A DNA stretch of 45,746 nucleotides from Dethiosulfatibacter sp. (lineage in GTDB: Bacteria; Bacillota_A; Clostridia; Tissierellales; Dethiosulfatibacteraceae). Position 1 is the stretch's first letter. Each line of letters opens with the position of its first letter. The position numbers were made by a program, and so were the translations under genes. A model generated the notes under the pieces. That model made no database searches and was not told the DNA's origin. It saw nothing but the letters and a program-made list of their open reading frames with translations. This document shows positions 1-7,837 of the stretch, piece after piece. Location: positions 1 through 45,746 of the forward strand of contig JAHRFV010000295.1 in assembly GCA_019084435.1 (NCBI GenBank). The letters run 5' to 3'.

Positions 1-265
1 AAAGTCATTGCCGAGGCACAAAACGAGCTTCATGCCAAAGTGCTCTATAAAATAGGTGCTCACAAAGTAATATTTCCTGAAAGTGATATGGGAATCAGAG
101 TGGCTCATAATCCGGTGCAAATTCGATGACATCAAGAATATTCGATGACACCAGATTATGAGCCACTCTGATTCCCATATCCCTTTCAGGAAATATTACT
201 TTGTGAGCACCTATTTTATAGAGCACTTTGGCATGAAGCTCGTTTTGTGCCTTGGCAATGACTTT
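1..265. repeat. Near-perfect inverted repeat at left edge (fold-back)
   Basis: Bases 1-117 are the reverse complement of 149-265 with only three mismatches (at 13, 84 and 113), separated by a 31-base spacer. The right arm is the authentic minus-strand coding sequence of the KtrA-type gene. The left arm repeats the same codons in the opposite direction and breaks the gene. Within and beside the spacer an 11-base direct repeat occurs at 121-131 and 140-150, which belongs to the natural gene. Such fold-backs are common at contig ends as assembly or amplification chimeras; a real inverted duplication is possible but less likely. Confidence 0.9.
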
Positions 266-544
266 TTTTATTCCTAGCTCCTGCACCAGCAGAGTACCCA
301 TTATTGAAGCCTGGATATCTGATCCTATGGTAACTACTGCAACATCAAAATTCCTGATTCCAATGGTTCTCAATGCATTTTCATCATTAGCATCGGCTTG
401 TACGGCGTGTGTCACGAACTCTGCAATCTCCTGAACTTTATCAGGGTCTTTGTCAATTGCCAGAACATCATACCCTAACTTGCACAGAGTTTTTGCCACA
501 CTCGATCCAAATCTGCCACAACCGATCACAACATATTGTTTCAT
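95..544 (-). CDS. ktrA: KtrA/TrkA-type potassium channel regulatory subunit, C-terminus lost
   Basis: This is the cytoplasmic RCK subunit that binds nucleotide and gates the KtrB potassium translocase. The N-terminus has the Rossmann start VVIGCGRFGSSVA, an acidic residue at the end of the second strand (AIDKD) and the usual RCK_N fold. The reading frame stops after about 149 residues, because the fold-back at 1-265 replaces the rest of the gene. The RCK_C ligand-binding domain (normally giving about 220 residues) is therefore missing from the window. The last residues (DYEPL) are read from the junction and are not trustworthy. I chose the ATG at 544: AGGTG lies 7 bases before it, whereas the ATG at 550 is only one base from that site. 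The gene follows ktrB by about 10 bases, so the two are cotranscribed. Confidence 0.85.
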   Translation of the reverse strand: MKQYVVIGCGRFGSSVAKTLCKLGYDVLAIDKDPDKVQEIAEFVTHAVQADANDENALRTIGIRNFDVAVVTIGSDIQASIMGTLLVQELGIKKVIAKAQNELHAKVLYKIGAHKVIFPERDMGIRVAHNLVSSNILDVIEFAPDYEPL

Positions 545-554
545 ACTCATTCAC

Positions 555-1913
555 CTATCCTACCATTATTTTTCCTTCAGGGTATTTGTAATATCCTTTG
601 TTCTTATGTTGATTCTGAGCAACACCGAAAGCTATCGTCAAAGGTCCAAGTCTACCTACAAACATGGTTAATGTTACAACAATCCTTCCAATATCTGTCA
701 GATTTGGGGTCAATCCTCTAGATAACCCCACTGTACCAAATGCTGAAACAGTTTCAAATATAATGTCAACAAACGAAAATCCAGTGTTCCTCTCTGTTAC
801 CAATAGTATTGTTGTCGTCAAAATGACCAATAGAATTGCGATCCCCATGATTGCAATTGCTCTTAAAATCATAGTTACGGGAATTCTCCTCTTGAAAATC
901 TCTGTATCCTCACTGCCTCTTACCAAGCCAACTATTGCTATTACTATTACACCAACAGTAGTCGTTTTAACGCCCCCTGCAGTGGAACCAGGCGATCCTC
1001 CGATAAACATTAGCATAATAATGAAAAATGTTGTAACCGGACTAAGCGCTGACGTATCCAATGTGTTGAATCCAGCTGTACGTGGTGTTGCTGATAGAAA
1101 CAAGGAACTCATTATTTTACCAGGGAGGTTGAGTCCTCCCAGTGTCTGAGGATTGCTGTACTCAAAAACAAACACTATCAAAAATCCAAAAACCAATAGG
1201 AATCCCGTGATCAACAATACAATTTTTGAATGTATTAACAGTTTCTTCAATTTTTTTCTCTGTACGATGTCCATTAAAACATAAAACCCAAGTCCTCCAA
1301 TTATAAGCAAGGAAATAATAGTGAAATTGATCAAAGGATTACTGACATAATCCACCATACTATTTCCCAATAAATCAAATCCGGCATTGCAGAAGGCTGA
1401 AACTGCGTGAAAAATCGAAAACCATATGCCCTTTAGAAGTCCAAAGTCAGGAACAAAGACTAAAGACAACAATATCACACCAACTAACTCTACAGCTATA
1501 GTCATAAACAGAACTCTTTTGGTTAGGAGGACGATACCCTGTAGTGTCGATGTGTTCATTTCCTCCTGCATCAATAGTCTATCTTTTAGTGTGATTTTCT
1601 TTCCAAACAGGAAAGCAATCAGTGTTGCCATAGTCATGATACCCAATCCACCAATCTGAATCAATAAGACAATTACAATTTTCCCGAATAATGTCCAATG
1701 AGCTGCCGTATTGACAACTGTTAAACCAGTGACACATACCGCAGAGGCGGCTGTGAATAATGCATCAATGAATCCAATGCTTTTACCGTCCATTGAGGCT
1801 ATAGGTAGATTAAGAAACGTTGCTCCAATAAAAATCACCACCGCAAACCACAGCAGTAAGAATTGGGATGGATGTATTTTAAGATTTGATAAATTACTTT
1901 CTTGATTCTCCAT
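555..1913 (-). CDS. ktrB: KtrB-type potassium/sodium-coupled translocating subunit
   Basis: A membrane protein of 452 residues of the TrkH/KtrB superfamily, which moves K+ across the cytoplasmic membrane, usually with Na+. The N-terminal KIHPSQFLLLWFA and LNLPIAS segments are typical of KtrB. The four pore loops of the MPM repeats can be seen, each with its selectivity glycine: SAVCVTGLTVV, SAFCNAGFDLLG, TPRTAGFNTLD and SAFGTVGLSRG. Multiple hydrophobic segments span the length. The ATG at 1913 is preferred over the one at 1931 because AGAGGT precedes it at the right distance. An extended -10 promoter sits just upstream. The partner ktrA is directly downstream. Confidence 0.93.
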   Translation of the reverse strand: MENQESNLSNLKIHPSQFLLLWFAVVIFIGATFLNLPIASMDGKSIGFIDALFTAASAVCVTGLTVVNTAAHWTLFGKIVIVLLIQIGGLGIMTMATLIAFLFGKKITLKDRLLMQEEMNTSTLQGIVLLTKRVLFMTIAVELVGVILLSLVFVPDFGLLKGIWFSIFHAVSAFCNAGFDLLGNSMVDYVSNPLINFTIISLLIIGGLGFYVLMDIVQRKKLKKLLIHSKIVLLITGFLLVFGFLIVFVFEYSNPQTLGGLNLPGKIMSSLFLSATPRTAGFNTLDTSALSPVTTFFIIMLMFIGGSPGSTAGGVKTTTVGVIVIAIVGLVRGSEDTEIFKRRIPVTMILRAIAIMGIAILLVILTTTILLVTERNTGFSFVDIIFETVSAFGTVGLSRGLTPNLTDIGRIVVTLTMFVGRLGPLTIAFGVAQNQHKNKGYYKYPEGKIMVG

Positions 1914-1941
1914 AACTACCTCTTTTACCATTCATTTTTTC

Positions 1942-1950
1942 ATTATACCA
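1942..1950 (-). promoter_or_regulatory. Extended -10 promoter for ktrBA
   Basis: On the minus strand the sequence reads TGGTATAAT, a perfect -10 hexamer with an upstream TG. No good -35 lies 17 bases away, which fits an extended -10 promoter. The predicted start point leaves a leader of only about 20 bases before the ktrB ATG. Confidence 0.6.
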
Positions 1951-1970
1951 CTTGTTGTCAAATTTTTACA

Positions 1971-1998
1971 TAAAAAAATAACCGCTCAGCACGGTTAT
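1971..1998 (-). terminator. Intrinsic terminator after rplT
   Basis: Stem ATAACCG (1992-1998) pairs with CGGTTAT (1978-1984) on the minus strand around a seven-base loop, followed by a run of seven T. It closes the infC-rpmI-rplT operon just after the rplT stop codon. Confidence 0.88.
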
Positions 1999-2002
1999 AG
2001 AT

Positions 2003-2347
2003 TTACTTGACCAATTCGACCAATTGCTTGAATCCGTCAGGATCATTCACTGCCATCTCAGCCAACATTTTTCTGTTTATTTCAATTCCGGTATTTTTGA
2101 GACCGTTTATGAACTTATTATAAGAAAGCCCGCTCAATCTTGCTGCGGCATTGATTCTCGTAATCCAAAGTCTTCTGAATTCTCTTTTTCTTAGCTTTCT
2201 ACCAACATAAGCATAAGTCAAAGACTTCATAACTGCCTGATTTGCTGTTTTAAATAACTTGCTTTTAGCGCCATAATACCCTTTGGCAAGTTTTAGAATC
2301 TTTTTATGGTTTTTCTTTGCATGGACTGCTCTTTTTACTCTAGCCAT
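2003..2347 (-). CDS. rplT: Large subunit ribosomal protein bL20
   Basis: A 114-residue, very basic protein that binds 23S rRNA early in 50S assembly and, in Firmicutes, represses its own operon by binding the leader. The signature [19 protein letters not shown] at the N-terminus and the central [17 protein letters not shown] segment are characteristic of bL20. The length is slightly under the usual 117-119. It is the last gene of infC-rpmI-rplT, 18 bases after rpmI, and is followed by a clear terminator. Confidence 0.98.
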   Translation of the reverse strand: MARVKRAVHAKKNHKKILKLAKGYYGAKSKLFKTANQAVMKSLTYAYVGRKLRKREFRRLWITRINAAARLSGLSYNKFINGLKNTGIEINRKMLAEMAVNDPDGFKQLVELVK

Positions 2348-2365
2348 TGTTCTACCTCCTCACTT

Positions 2366-2563
2366 CTATTTATATGGAATTAATTTGCATATTCTTTGAA
2401 AATCTCCATCAGAAACTAATGTTCCCTGTCTTAAACCTCTGACCTTCTTGCCGGATTTTTTACCGGTAAAATGGTTTTTAGTGGCTTGAGCTCTTTTTAT
2501 TTTACCACTGCCTGTTTTATTGAATCTTTTTGCAGCTGATCTATTCGTTTTAATTTTAGGCAT
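2366..2563 (-). CDS. rpmI: Large subunit ribosomal protein bL35
   Basis: A 65-residue basic protein of the 50S subunit. The start [20 protein letters not shown] and the [17 protein letters not shown] segment match bL35. A strong GGAGGA site precedes the ATG. It lies between infC (20 bases upstream) and rplT, the standard bacterial order, and is expected to be controlled with them by bL20 acting on the common leader. Confidence 0.98.
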   Translation of the reverse strand: MPKIKTNRSAAKRFNKTGSGKIKRAQATKNHFTGKKSGKKVRGLRQGTLVSDGDFQRICKLIPYK

Positions 2564-2583
2564 GATGCATCCTCCTCCCAGTA

Positions 2584-3090
2584 TTAATTCTTTGAATTTA
2601 AAAACATAACCATTTGACGTCCTTCCATCTTAGGCGGTTTATCTAAAACCGAATATTCGGAGGTCGCTTCAGCAAATTTTTCAAGGACTTCTCTGCCAAT
2701 GTTCGTATGACCAAGTTGTCTACCTCTAAATCTTACAACAACTTTTACCCTATCGCCCTTTTCCAAGAATTTAACCGCATTTTTGATCTTAACCTCAAGG
2801 TCATGATCGTCAATATTAGGTGTCATTCTAATCTCTTTGACTGTTATGATTTTTTGTTTTTTCTTTGATTCTTTTTCTTTTTTTGTCATTTCATATTTGT
2901 GTTTGCCATAATCCATAATCCTGCAAACCGCTGGATTTGAATTCGTTGACACTTTTACCAAATCAAGTTTTCTTTCTTCCGCAATTCTTAATGCTTCTTT
3001 GTTACTCACGACGCCTAACTGACTGCCATCAGAATCAATAAGTCTTACTTCCTTATCTCTGATTTGATTGTTAATCTCAAGCTCTTTAAT
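2584..3090 (-). CDS. infC: Translation initiation factor IF-3 (ATT start)
   Basis: IF-3 binds the 30S subunit, prevents premature 50S joining and checks initiator tRNA and start codon. The N-domain starts [18 protein letters not shown] lysine-rich linker ([11 protein letters not shown]) is followed by the C-domain with [12 protein letters not shown]. An open frame extends to an ATG at 3141, but that extension runs through the leader's terminator hairpin. The perfect GGAGGT at 3102-3097 lies 6 bases before an ATT codon at 3090, which gives a 168-residue protein of normal size. AUU initiation is a known feature of infC because IF-3 discriminates against non-AUG starts and so limits its own synthesis. 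A second ATT at 3093 is the alternative. Confidence 0.93.
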   Translation of the reverse strand: MKELEINNQIRDKEVRLIDSDGSQLGVVSNKEALRIAEERKLDLVKVSTNSNPAVCRIMDYGKHKYEMTKKEKESKKKQKIITVKEIRMTPNIDDHDLEVKIKNAVKFLEKGDRVKVVVRFRGRQLGHTNIGREVLEKFAEATSEYSVLDKPPKMEGRQMVMFLNSKN

Positions 3091-3105
3091 AATTACACCT
3101 CCCAT

Positions 3106-3222
3106 GATATTAAAAAAAGACAGCGCAATCCGCTGTCTCAATGAAAATCAACTTAAATTTCACTAACCATACCAGCTACACAGGTGCGCTGTAAGGTGAG
3201 AAGCGGACACTTCTACTTTTAC
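3106..3222 (-). ncRNA. L20 leader (autoregulatory leader of infC-rpmI-rplT)
   Basis: The roughly 115-base transcribed leader between the promoter and infC includes the segment GTGTCCGCTTCTCACC, as I recall it from Firmicutes L20 leaders. It ends in an intrinsic terminator. In this RNA family, bL20 binding favours the terminator and so represses the operon. Family assignment rests on position and recalled motif, not on a covariance-model search. Confidence 0.8.
3111..3138 (-). terminator. Attenuator hairpin in the infC leader
   Basis: AGACAGCG (3138-3131, minus strand) pairs with CGCTGTCT (3125-3118) around a five-base loop and runs into seven T. It lies just upstream of the infC ribosome binding site and is the on/off element of the L20 leader. 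Confidence 0.88.
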
Positions 3223-3228
3223 TTGCCT

Positions 3229-3257
3229 ATTATATTGGATAAAACTAGGTTTGTCAA
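3229..3257 (-). promoter_or_regulatory. Sigma-A promoter of infC-rpmI-rplT
   Basis: A perfect consensus pair on the minus strand: TTGACA (3257-3252), a 17-base spacer, and TATAAT (3234-3229). The strength fits a ribosomal protein operon. Transcription should begin near 3222. Confidence 0.93.
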
Positions 3258-3267
3258 TATCTAATTC

Positions 3268-4389
3268 CTACTGAAAATAAGTCATCGGATTTTTATGTTC
3301 GCCATTTACCCTTACCTCAAAGTGCAAATGAGGTCCTGTAGACATTCCGGTAGTTCCGGAATATGCCACTAATTGTCCTTTGGTGACATTCTGACCTTCG
3401 CTTACTACAACAGATGTATTGTGGGCATAAAGTGTTGATATCCCACCACCGTGATCTATCAAAACAATGTTTCCGTAAGCACCATACCAACCAGCATATG
3501 AAACCTGTCCGCTATTCATTGCAACAATCTTCTGCTTCATAGGTACTCTTAAATCCACACCTGTATGCATACTCCAATAGCCATATAATGGATGTGGTCT
3601 CATGCCATATGGAGATGTGATGGTGAAATAACCTGGAGATGGCCATGTCATCTCTCCACCTGCATACTTCATCTCAAGCTGTGCCAGTTTGATCTTTTTC
3701 TCTATTTCATTGGATGCATCAAGAAGTTTCTTTTCCTGTTCTTTCAGCTCCTCAATACTACCAACCAGCGAGTTCATATATGTTTCTTTAGCTCTGCTGG
3801 CTATCTCTATATAATTCTTCTTGCTTTTTACTGCTTGCATAGATGAGTAATAATTATTTTTTTCGTTTTCTAGTTCCATTTGGGCTATTTCTAGAGTGGT
3901 GTGCTTCTGTTCCAGTTCTTCCAGAATACCAACATCATTGTTGACGATTCTTTGTATCATATCGATTCTTGTCAAAAAATCACCAATATCATTGGAGTTG
4001 AAAAGCACCTCAAGATAACCGACAGCTCCATTTTTATACATGGATCTCAATCGCTGCTCAAGCAAATCATTTGATAAATCGATTTCATTATTAATCTCTA
4101 CAATTTCGGCTTCCTTTGCTTGAATACTTTGCTCTATATTTGCCAACTCAAGTTCAAGCTTTAACTCTTCAGCTGCTAATTTTAGTATTTCGCTGTCCAG
4201 CTGGTTTATTTCATATTCAACGCTATTTTTCTCGCTTTGAGTCTGTTTTAGCTTTTGAGTAATGTTCCCTATTTCACTTTCTGTTTTTTCAAGCTCTTTT
4301 TTAAGGTCATTGATTCTTGATGCTCCGGCTGAAAGAACAAGCAGTGCAATTATTGTGACAATATATATGCAACGTATGATTCTTTTCAT
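3268..4389 (-). CDS. Coiled-coil M23 peptidase, EnvC-like murein hydrolase (activator)
   Basis: An exported protein of 373 residues. Residues 1-23 form a signal peptide or anchor (hydrophobic IVTIIALLVLSAGA). About 25-240 is heptad-like coiled coil rich in E, K, L and Q. About 255-370 is a LytM/M23 domain. The zinc ligands are present: H275 and D279 in HTGVD, and H354/H356 in GPHLHFEV, with H323 in LYAHN. It is therefore probably an active DD-endopeptidase and not a degenerate EnvC. A perfect AGGAGG precedes the ATG and the gene starts 8 bases after ftsX. In known systems FtsEX drives such a coiled-coil hydrolase (EnvC, CwlO, PcsB) at the wall, so this is the likely partner. Confidence 0.88.
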   Translation of the reverse strand: MKRIIRCIYIVTIIALLVLSAGASRINDLKKELEKTESEIGNITQKLKQTQSEKNSVEYEINQLDSEILKLAAEELKLELELANIEQSIQAKEAEIVEINNEIDLSNDLLEQRLRSMYKNGAVGYLEVLFNSNDIGDFLTRIDMIQRIVNNDVGILEELEQKHTTLEIAQMELENEKNNYYSSMQAVKSKKNYIEIASRAKETYMNSLVGSIEELKEQEKKLLDASNEIEKKIKLAQLEMKYAGGEMTWPSPGYFTITSPYGMRPHPLYGYWSMHTGVDLRVPMKQKIVAMNSGQVSYAGWYGAYGNIVLIDHGGGISTLYAHNTSVVVSEGQNVTKGQLVAYSGTTGMSTGPHLHFEVRVNGEHKNPMTYFQ

Positions 4390-4397
4390 AAAACCTC

Positions 4398-5297
4398 CTA
4401 AACGCTCAAGAATTTTTTAAGGGATACAATACTCCCCAAAATACCAATACCTACTCCTATTGTAACAAAAATTATCAAAATGTCCAGACTTATCATGTTT
4501 GCAGGTATCAAATAGACAGATAACATGGAGAATAGCTTCTCATTTGAGTAGGATACCAGGTAGTCGTAACCATTCAAAACGATGATTATTGCCAAAAAAG
4601 CACCCATGCATCCTAAAATGACACCCTCGAATATGAAAGGGCCTCTTACAAAACCGTTTGATGCTCCAATATATTGCATCAGCTCTATTTCTACTTTTCT
4701 GGAAGCGACCGTGATTTTGATTGTGTTCTGTATGATAAATATGGTCACGAGAAGCAAAATGATTATGACAATGACGCCAAAGACTTGTATGAACTCGGCA
4801 GTACTGATTAGTTTTTCAACAATATCCTTATAATACTTCACTTCTTCAATACCGTCTTTTTGTTCAATTTGTCTAATTAGTGAAGTGGCGTAAGATACAT
4901 CCCTCAGCTGAACCACATAGGTATTAGGCAAAGGATTGTTGACCAACCCTTCAAGGAGTCTTCCATCTTCCCCCCACTCTTCTTTCATTTTTTCCAAGGC
5001 ATAATCCTTGGATTGGAAGACAACTGCTAGAGTACCATCAAATGAACTGATTTCCTCGCCAATTTCTCTTATTCTTTGATTGGTGATGCTGTCATCCAGA
5101 TATACATATATTTCATCGAACTTTTCTTTTGTAGAAACAGAAATCGCACTGACATTCAATATAATCATTAGAATCAGTCCCAAAATGACTAGCACTGCTG
5201 AGACGGAGCCTACTGATGCCAGACTCATGGTACGATTTCTATAGATTCCCTGAAAGCCTTGCTTGATTGTATGCTTAAAAACCCTAGAAACCCTCAT
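4398..5297 (-). CDS. ftsX: FtsX, membrane subunit of the FtsEX division complex
   Basis: A 299-residue membrane protein of the ABC3/FtsX family. TM1 is about residues 24-48, followed by an extracellular domain of about 120 residues. TM2 to TM4 are near 172-194, 219-242 and 270-292. The start MRVSRVFKHTIKQGFQGIYRNRTMSLASV and the cytoplasmic ASRKVEIELMQYIGAS segment are typical of Gram-positive FtsX. The extracellular loop passes conformational signals from FtsE ATP hydrolysis to a periplasmic or wall hydrolase. The first 14 bases overlap ftsE, which indicates translational coupling. Confidence 0.95.
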   Translation of the reverse strand: MRVSRVFKHTIKQGFQGIYRNRTMSLASVGSVSAVLVILGLILMIILNVSAISVSTKEKFDEIYVYLDDSITNQRIREIGEEISSFDGTLAVVFQSKDYALEKMKEEWGEDGRLLEGLVNNPLPNTYVVQLRDVSYATSLIRQIEQKDGIEEVKYYKDIVEKLISTAEFIQVFGVIVIIILLLVTIFIIQNTIKITVASRKVEIELMQYIGASNGFVRGPFIFEGVILGCMGAFLAIIIVLNGYDYLVSYSNEKLFSMLSVYLIPANMISLDILIIFVTIGVGIGILGSIVSLKKFLSV

Positions 5298-5970
5298 AAT
5301 AATCTCCTTCCTCGGTATCTCTTATGATTCTACCATTTTTCAACTCAATGACCCGTTTTTTCATTGTATCGACAATGGTTCTGTCATGGGTTACCATCAG
5401 GAGTGTGGTCCCTCGCCTGTTTATTTCAGTAAATATCTTCATAATTTCATTTGAAGTCTCCGGATCCAAATTGCCAGTTGGTTCATCCGCTATAATCAAA
5501 TCAGGTCTGTTTACAACTGCTCTTGCAATAGCTATCCTTTGCTGTTCTCCTCCAGCTAGCTCATTAGGAAAGTTAGCTGCCTTATCACTTAAGCCAACCA
5601 TGCTAAGAACATTTGGTACTTCACGTCGGATATTTTTTGGTGATTGTCCTACCATCTCCATAGCAAAAGCGATATTCTCATAAACTGTCTTTTTGTTCAA
5701 CAATCTGAAATCCTGAAATACAACTCCGACCTTTCTTCTGTGCAATGGGATTCTCCTGCTGCTAAGATAGGTGATGTCTTCTCCATTGAAAACGATAGTT
5801 CCCTCAGTCGGATTTTCTTCTTTGATGAGCAGCTTAATCAAAGTGGTCTTGCCTGCGCCACTTTTTCCTACAACAAATGAAAAACTACCTTTTTCAATTT
5901 TTAAATTTATATCTTTAACCGCAGTATATTTATTCTTGTAAATTTTTGTGACATTGCGAAATTCAAACAT
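5284..5970 (-). CDS. ftsE: FtsE, ATPase of the FtsEX division complex
   Basis: A 228-residue ABC ATPase on the inner face of the membrane. Walker A GKSGAGKT is at 35-42, the Q-loop is in VVFQDFRL, and the signature is at about 138-145. Walker B LIIADEP is at 158-164, followed by GNLD, with the H-loop in VTHD. The signature reads LAGGEQQR, with alanine where most FtsE proteins I know have serine. Together with FtsX it controls wall hydrolysis at division, or elongation in some Firmicutes. It is the first gene of ftsE-ftsX-M23 and has its own candidate promoter. Confidence 0.95.
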   Translation of the reverse strand: MFEFRNVTKIYKNKYTAVKDINLKIEKGSFSFVVGKSGAGKTTLIKLLIKEENPTEGTIVFNGEDITYLSSRRIPLHRRKVGVVFQDFRLLNKKTVYENIAFAMEMVGQSPKNIRREVPNVLSMVGLSDKAANFPNELAGGEQQRIAIARAVVNRPDLIIADEPTGNLDPETSNEIMKIFTEINRRGTTLLMVTHDRTIVDTMKKRVIELKNGRIIRDTEEGDYYEGF

Positions 5971-6002
5971 CTATTATCTCCGTTCCTTTATTTCTACCTT
6001 AT

Positions 6003-6030
6003 ATTCTACATGTTTTAAATCATTTTTCAA
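6003..6030 (-). promoter_or_regulatory. Candidate promoter of ftsEX operon
   Basis: Minus strand TTGAAA (6030-6025), a 16-base spacer, then TAGAAT (6008-6003) with a TG just upstream. It lies in the 60-base gap between the TagA-like gene and ftsE. It would give ftsEX expression independent of the wall-polymer operon upstream. Confidence 0.55.
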
Positions 6031-6804
6031 TCAATTCTTTAAAGTTTTTACAATATCATCAGGTCCCAGCAATATTTTAAACAGAAACAATGGCAATAAA
6101 ATCTGTCTTTTTATCCTTTTGGGATCCTTGATCAATCTATAGAACCACTCCAACCCCAGTCTCTGAAAAATCATAGGTGCTCTTTTGACCTGTCCTGACA
6201 GGACATCTATTGTACCACCATTTCCTATAATTAATCTAACATTCAATTGATTGAGGTATTGGTCAATCCATTTTTCCTGTCTAGGTGATCCAAAGCCTAC
6301 AAAAAGTATGTCGGGTTTGAGTCGATTTATTCTATCTATGATTGACTTCTCTTCATCACTATTGGAATATCCAGAGTGATATCCCTTGAAATAGCCATGT
6401 TGATAGCCGCAAACAATATCGCCATATTTTATGCCAATATTTTCAGTAGCCAGTTCCGCAACACCTGGGGCTCCTCCCAGCAAAAATACCTTGTATCCCT
6501 TTTCTTTAGCAATATCAAGCAGTGCTACAGAAGTATCGAATCCGGTTACCCTTTCTCTCAATGGTTTTTTTTTGATTCTGGAACCAATCACCAGTCCGAT
6601 ACCGTCAGGTAGTATTAGGGACCCTGCATTTATTATAGATTTTAACAAATGATCCTTTTGGCACATCATCACTATTTCAGTATTGGGTGTATAAACGGTA
6701 TCGGGAATTTCTTTTTGTTGTCCCAATATTTTTTTAGCCTCTATGATTGCTTCGGAATTATTCAAATCACATATTTCAACACCCATTATTTCAATTCTAC
6801 TCAT
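6031..6804 (-). CDS. WecG/TagA/CpsF family glycosyltransferase (GT26)
   Basis: A 257-residue enzyme of the family that adds N-acetylmannosamine or a related uronate to undecaprenyl-PP-GlcNAc, the first committed step of many wall teichoic acids and secondary wall polymers. The catalytic aspartate is D67 in LPDGIGLV, with the substrate-binding TPNTE near 39-43. FVGFGSPRQEKWI, the NGGTIDVLSGQ loop and the C-terminal basic membrane-targeting appendage (LGLEWFYRLIKDPKR) are also present. It overlaps csaB by 8 bases and is the last gene of the envelope operon. TagA is the closest functional label, but the exact sugar cannot be read from the sequence. Confidence 0.9.
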   Translation of the reverse strand: MSRIEIMGVEICDLNNSEAIIEAKKILGQQKEIPDTVYTPNTEIVMMCQKDHLLKSIINAGSLILPDGIGLVIGSRIKKKPLRERVTGFDTSVALLDIAKEKGYKVFLLGGAPGVAELATENIGIKYGDIVCGYQHGYFKGYHSGYSNSDEEKSIIDRINRLKPDILFVGFGSPRQEKWIDQYLNQLNVRLIIGNGGTIDVLSGQVKRAPMIFQRLGLEWFYRLIKDPKRIKRQILLPLFLFKILLGPDDIVKTLKN

Positions 6805-7837
6805 CCTGTCCTCTTATGATCTTTCCGACCTTTTTTGACATTTCAAGATTGCTGATTTTTAACTTGTCCAGCTGTCTTTTTATTGTTTCAATTGACTGAT
6901 TTTCATTCTTTTCCATCAATTTAAATGCCTTAATCATTTCTTCCCCTTTTAAATCTTCCAGACAATCAAAATAGGGTTGGTTCATTTCTTTACAAAATGA
7001 ACTTACCTTGGGATCATATGCAAGTCCCATGAAAGGAATAGAAAAAACAGCACTTATAATTAGTATGTGTAGCCTCATTCCGATGATATACTTCGCTGAC
7101 GATATCTTCTGTTTTAATTCATCCAAGTCATCAAATGAGTTGACTTTTCCCAGTGACTTCAATACCTGATCATCATTGCCTTTTTGCATGGAGATTAAAA
7201 CCACTTCATATCCATTGCCTTCGATATAGTTGATTAAGTCTTTTATAGCTGTTTTTATTGTATCTATATTCTTCCATTTTCTTAAATTGATTATAATACA
7301 ATTCTTTTTGCTTTCGTTATTGATTGCTACTTCATTAAATGCCAGATCAGCTCCTAAATCTATCTTCTCATTGCCCGAGCCTTCAATCCATTTATATGAA
7401 TCAATATCTCTCAAGTGTAAATAGCTGACTTTCTTTAGGGTGTTTTTTACGATGAACTTCTGTAACTTTCCATTGATTGGTCCAATGCCATTGCCCAATA
7501 AAATAACCTTTTTCTTAAAAAGAAACGCAGCATTTATCAAAGTAAGATAATAGATTAGGCTTCGATTTGAGGTGACATTTTGAAGCATGCTACCGCCGCC
7601 TCCAATAATAAAATCTGAGTTCTTTATGGTTCTAAGAACACTGATGTACTTATTTCTGCTTATACCTTGTACACCATGTGTTTTATTGGTCAACTCGACA
7701 TTATAGGACAGAGCTTTAATATTTTCCAATGCCATATGAGGTTGTAATATACCTATTGTCTCACTTAAAAGAAGTTCATCTCCCAGATTACTCGAACCAT
7801 AATACCCGATAATAAATGCCCTCTTATTCATTCTCAT
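6797..7837 (-). CDS. csaB: CsaB-type polysaccharide pyruvyl transferase
   Basis: A 346-residue protein of the polysaccharide pyruvyl transferase family. It transfers pyruvate from phosphoenolpyruvate as a ketal onto a wall polysaccharide, usually on a ManNAc residue. The N-terminus has the IIGYYGSSNLGDELLL motif. IIGGGGSMLQ follows, and the C-terminal half has YIIGMRLHILIISA and PFMGLAYDPKV, all typical of CsaB. In Bacillus, this pyruvylation makes the polymer a ligand for SLH-domain surface proteins. It overlaps the neighbouring genes on both sides (14 and 8 bases), so it belongs to the same pathway as the TagA-like enzyme and glycosyltransferases. Confidence 0.9.
   Translation of the reverse strand: MRMNKRAFIIGYYGSSNLGDELLLSETIGILQPHMALENIKALSYNVELTNKTHGVQGISRNKYISVLRTIKNSDFIIGGGGSMLQNVTSNRSLIYYLTLINAAFLFKKKVILLGNGIGPINGKLQKFIVKNTLKKVSYLHLRDIDSYKWIEGSGNEKIDLGADLAFNEVAINNESKKNCIIINLRKWKNIDTIKTAIKDLINYIEGNGYEVVLISMQKGNDDQVLKSLGKVNSFDDLDELKQKISSAKYIIGMRLHILIISAVFSIPFMGLAYDPKVSSFCKEMNQPYFDCLEDLKGEEMIKAFKLMEKNENQSIETIKRQLDKLKISNLEMSKKVGKIIRGQDE

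Noticed and set aside
664..1149. 161-residue plus-strand frame opposite ktrB
   Set aside because: It is an antisense shadow of a clear membrane protein gene, with V/I/T-rich composition and no start signal.
3106..3141. ATG at 3141 as the infC start
   Set aside because: The extension crosses the attenuator hairpin and has no ribosome binding site, while GGAGGT directs initiation at ATT 3090 or 3093.
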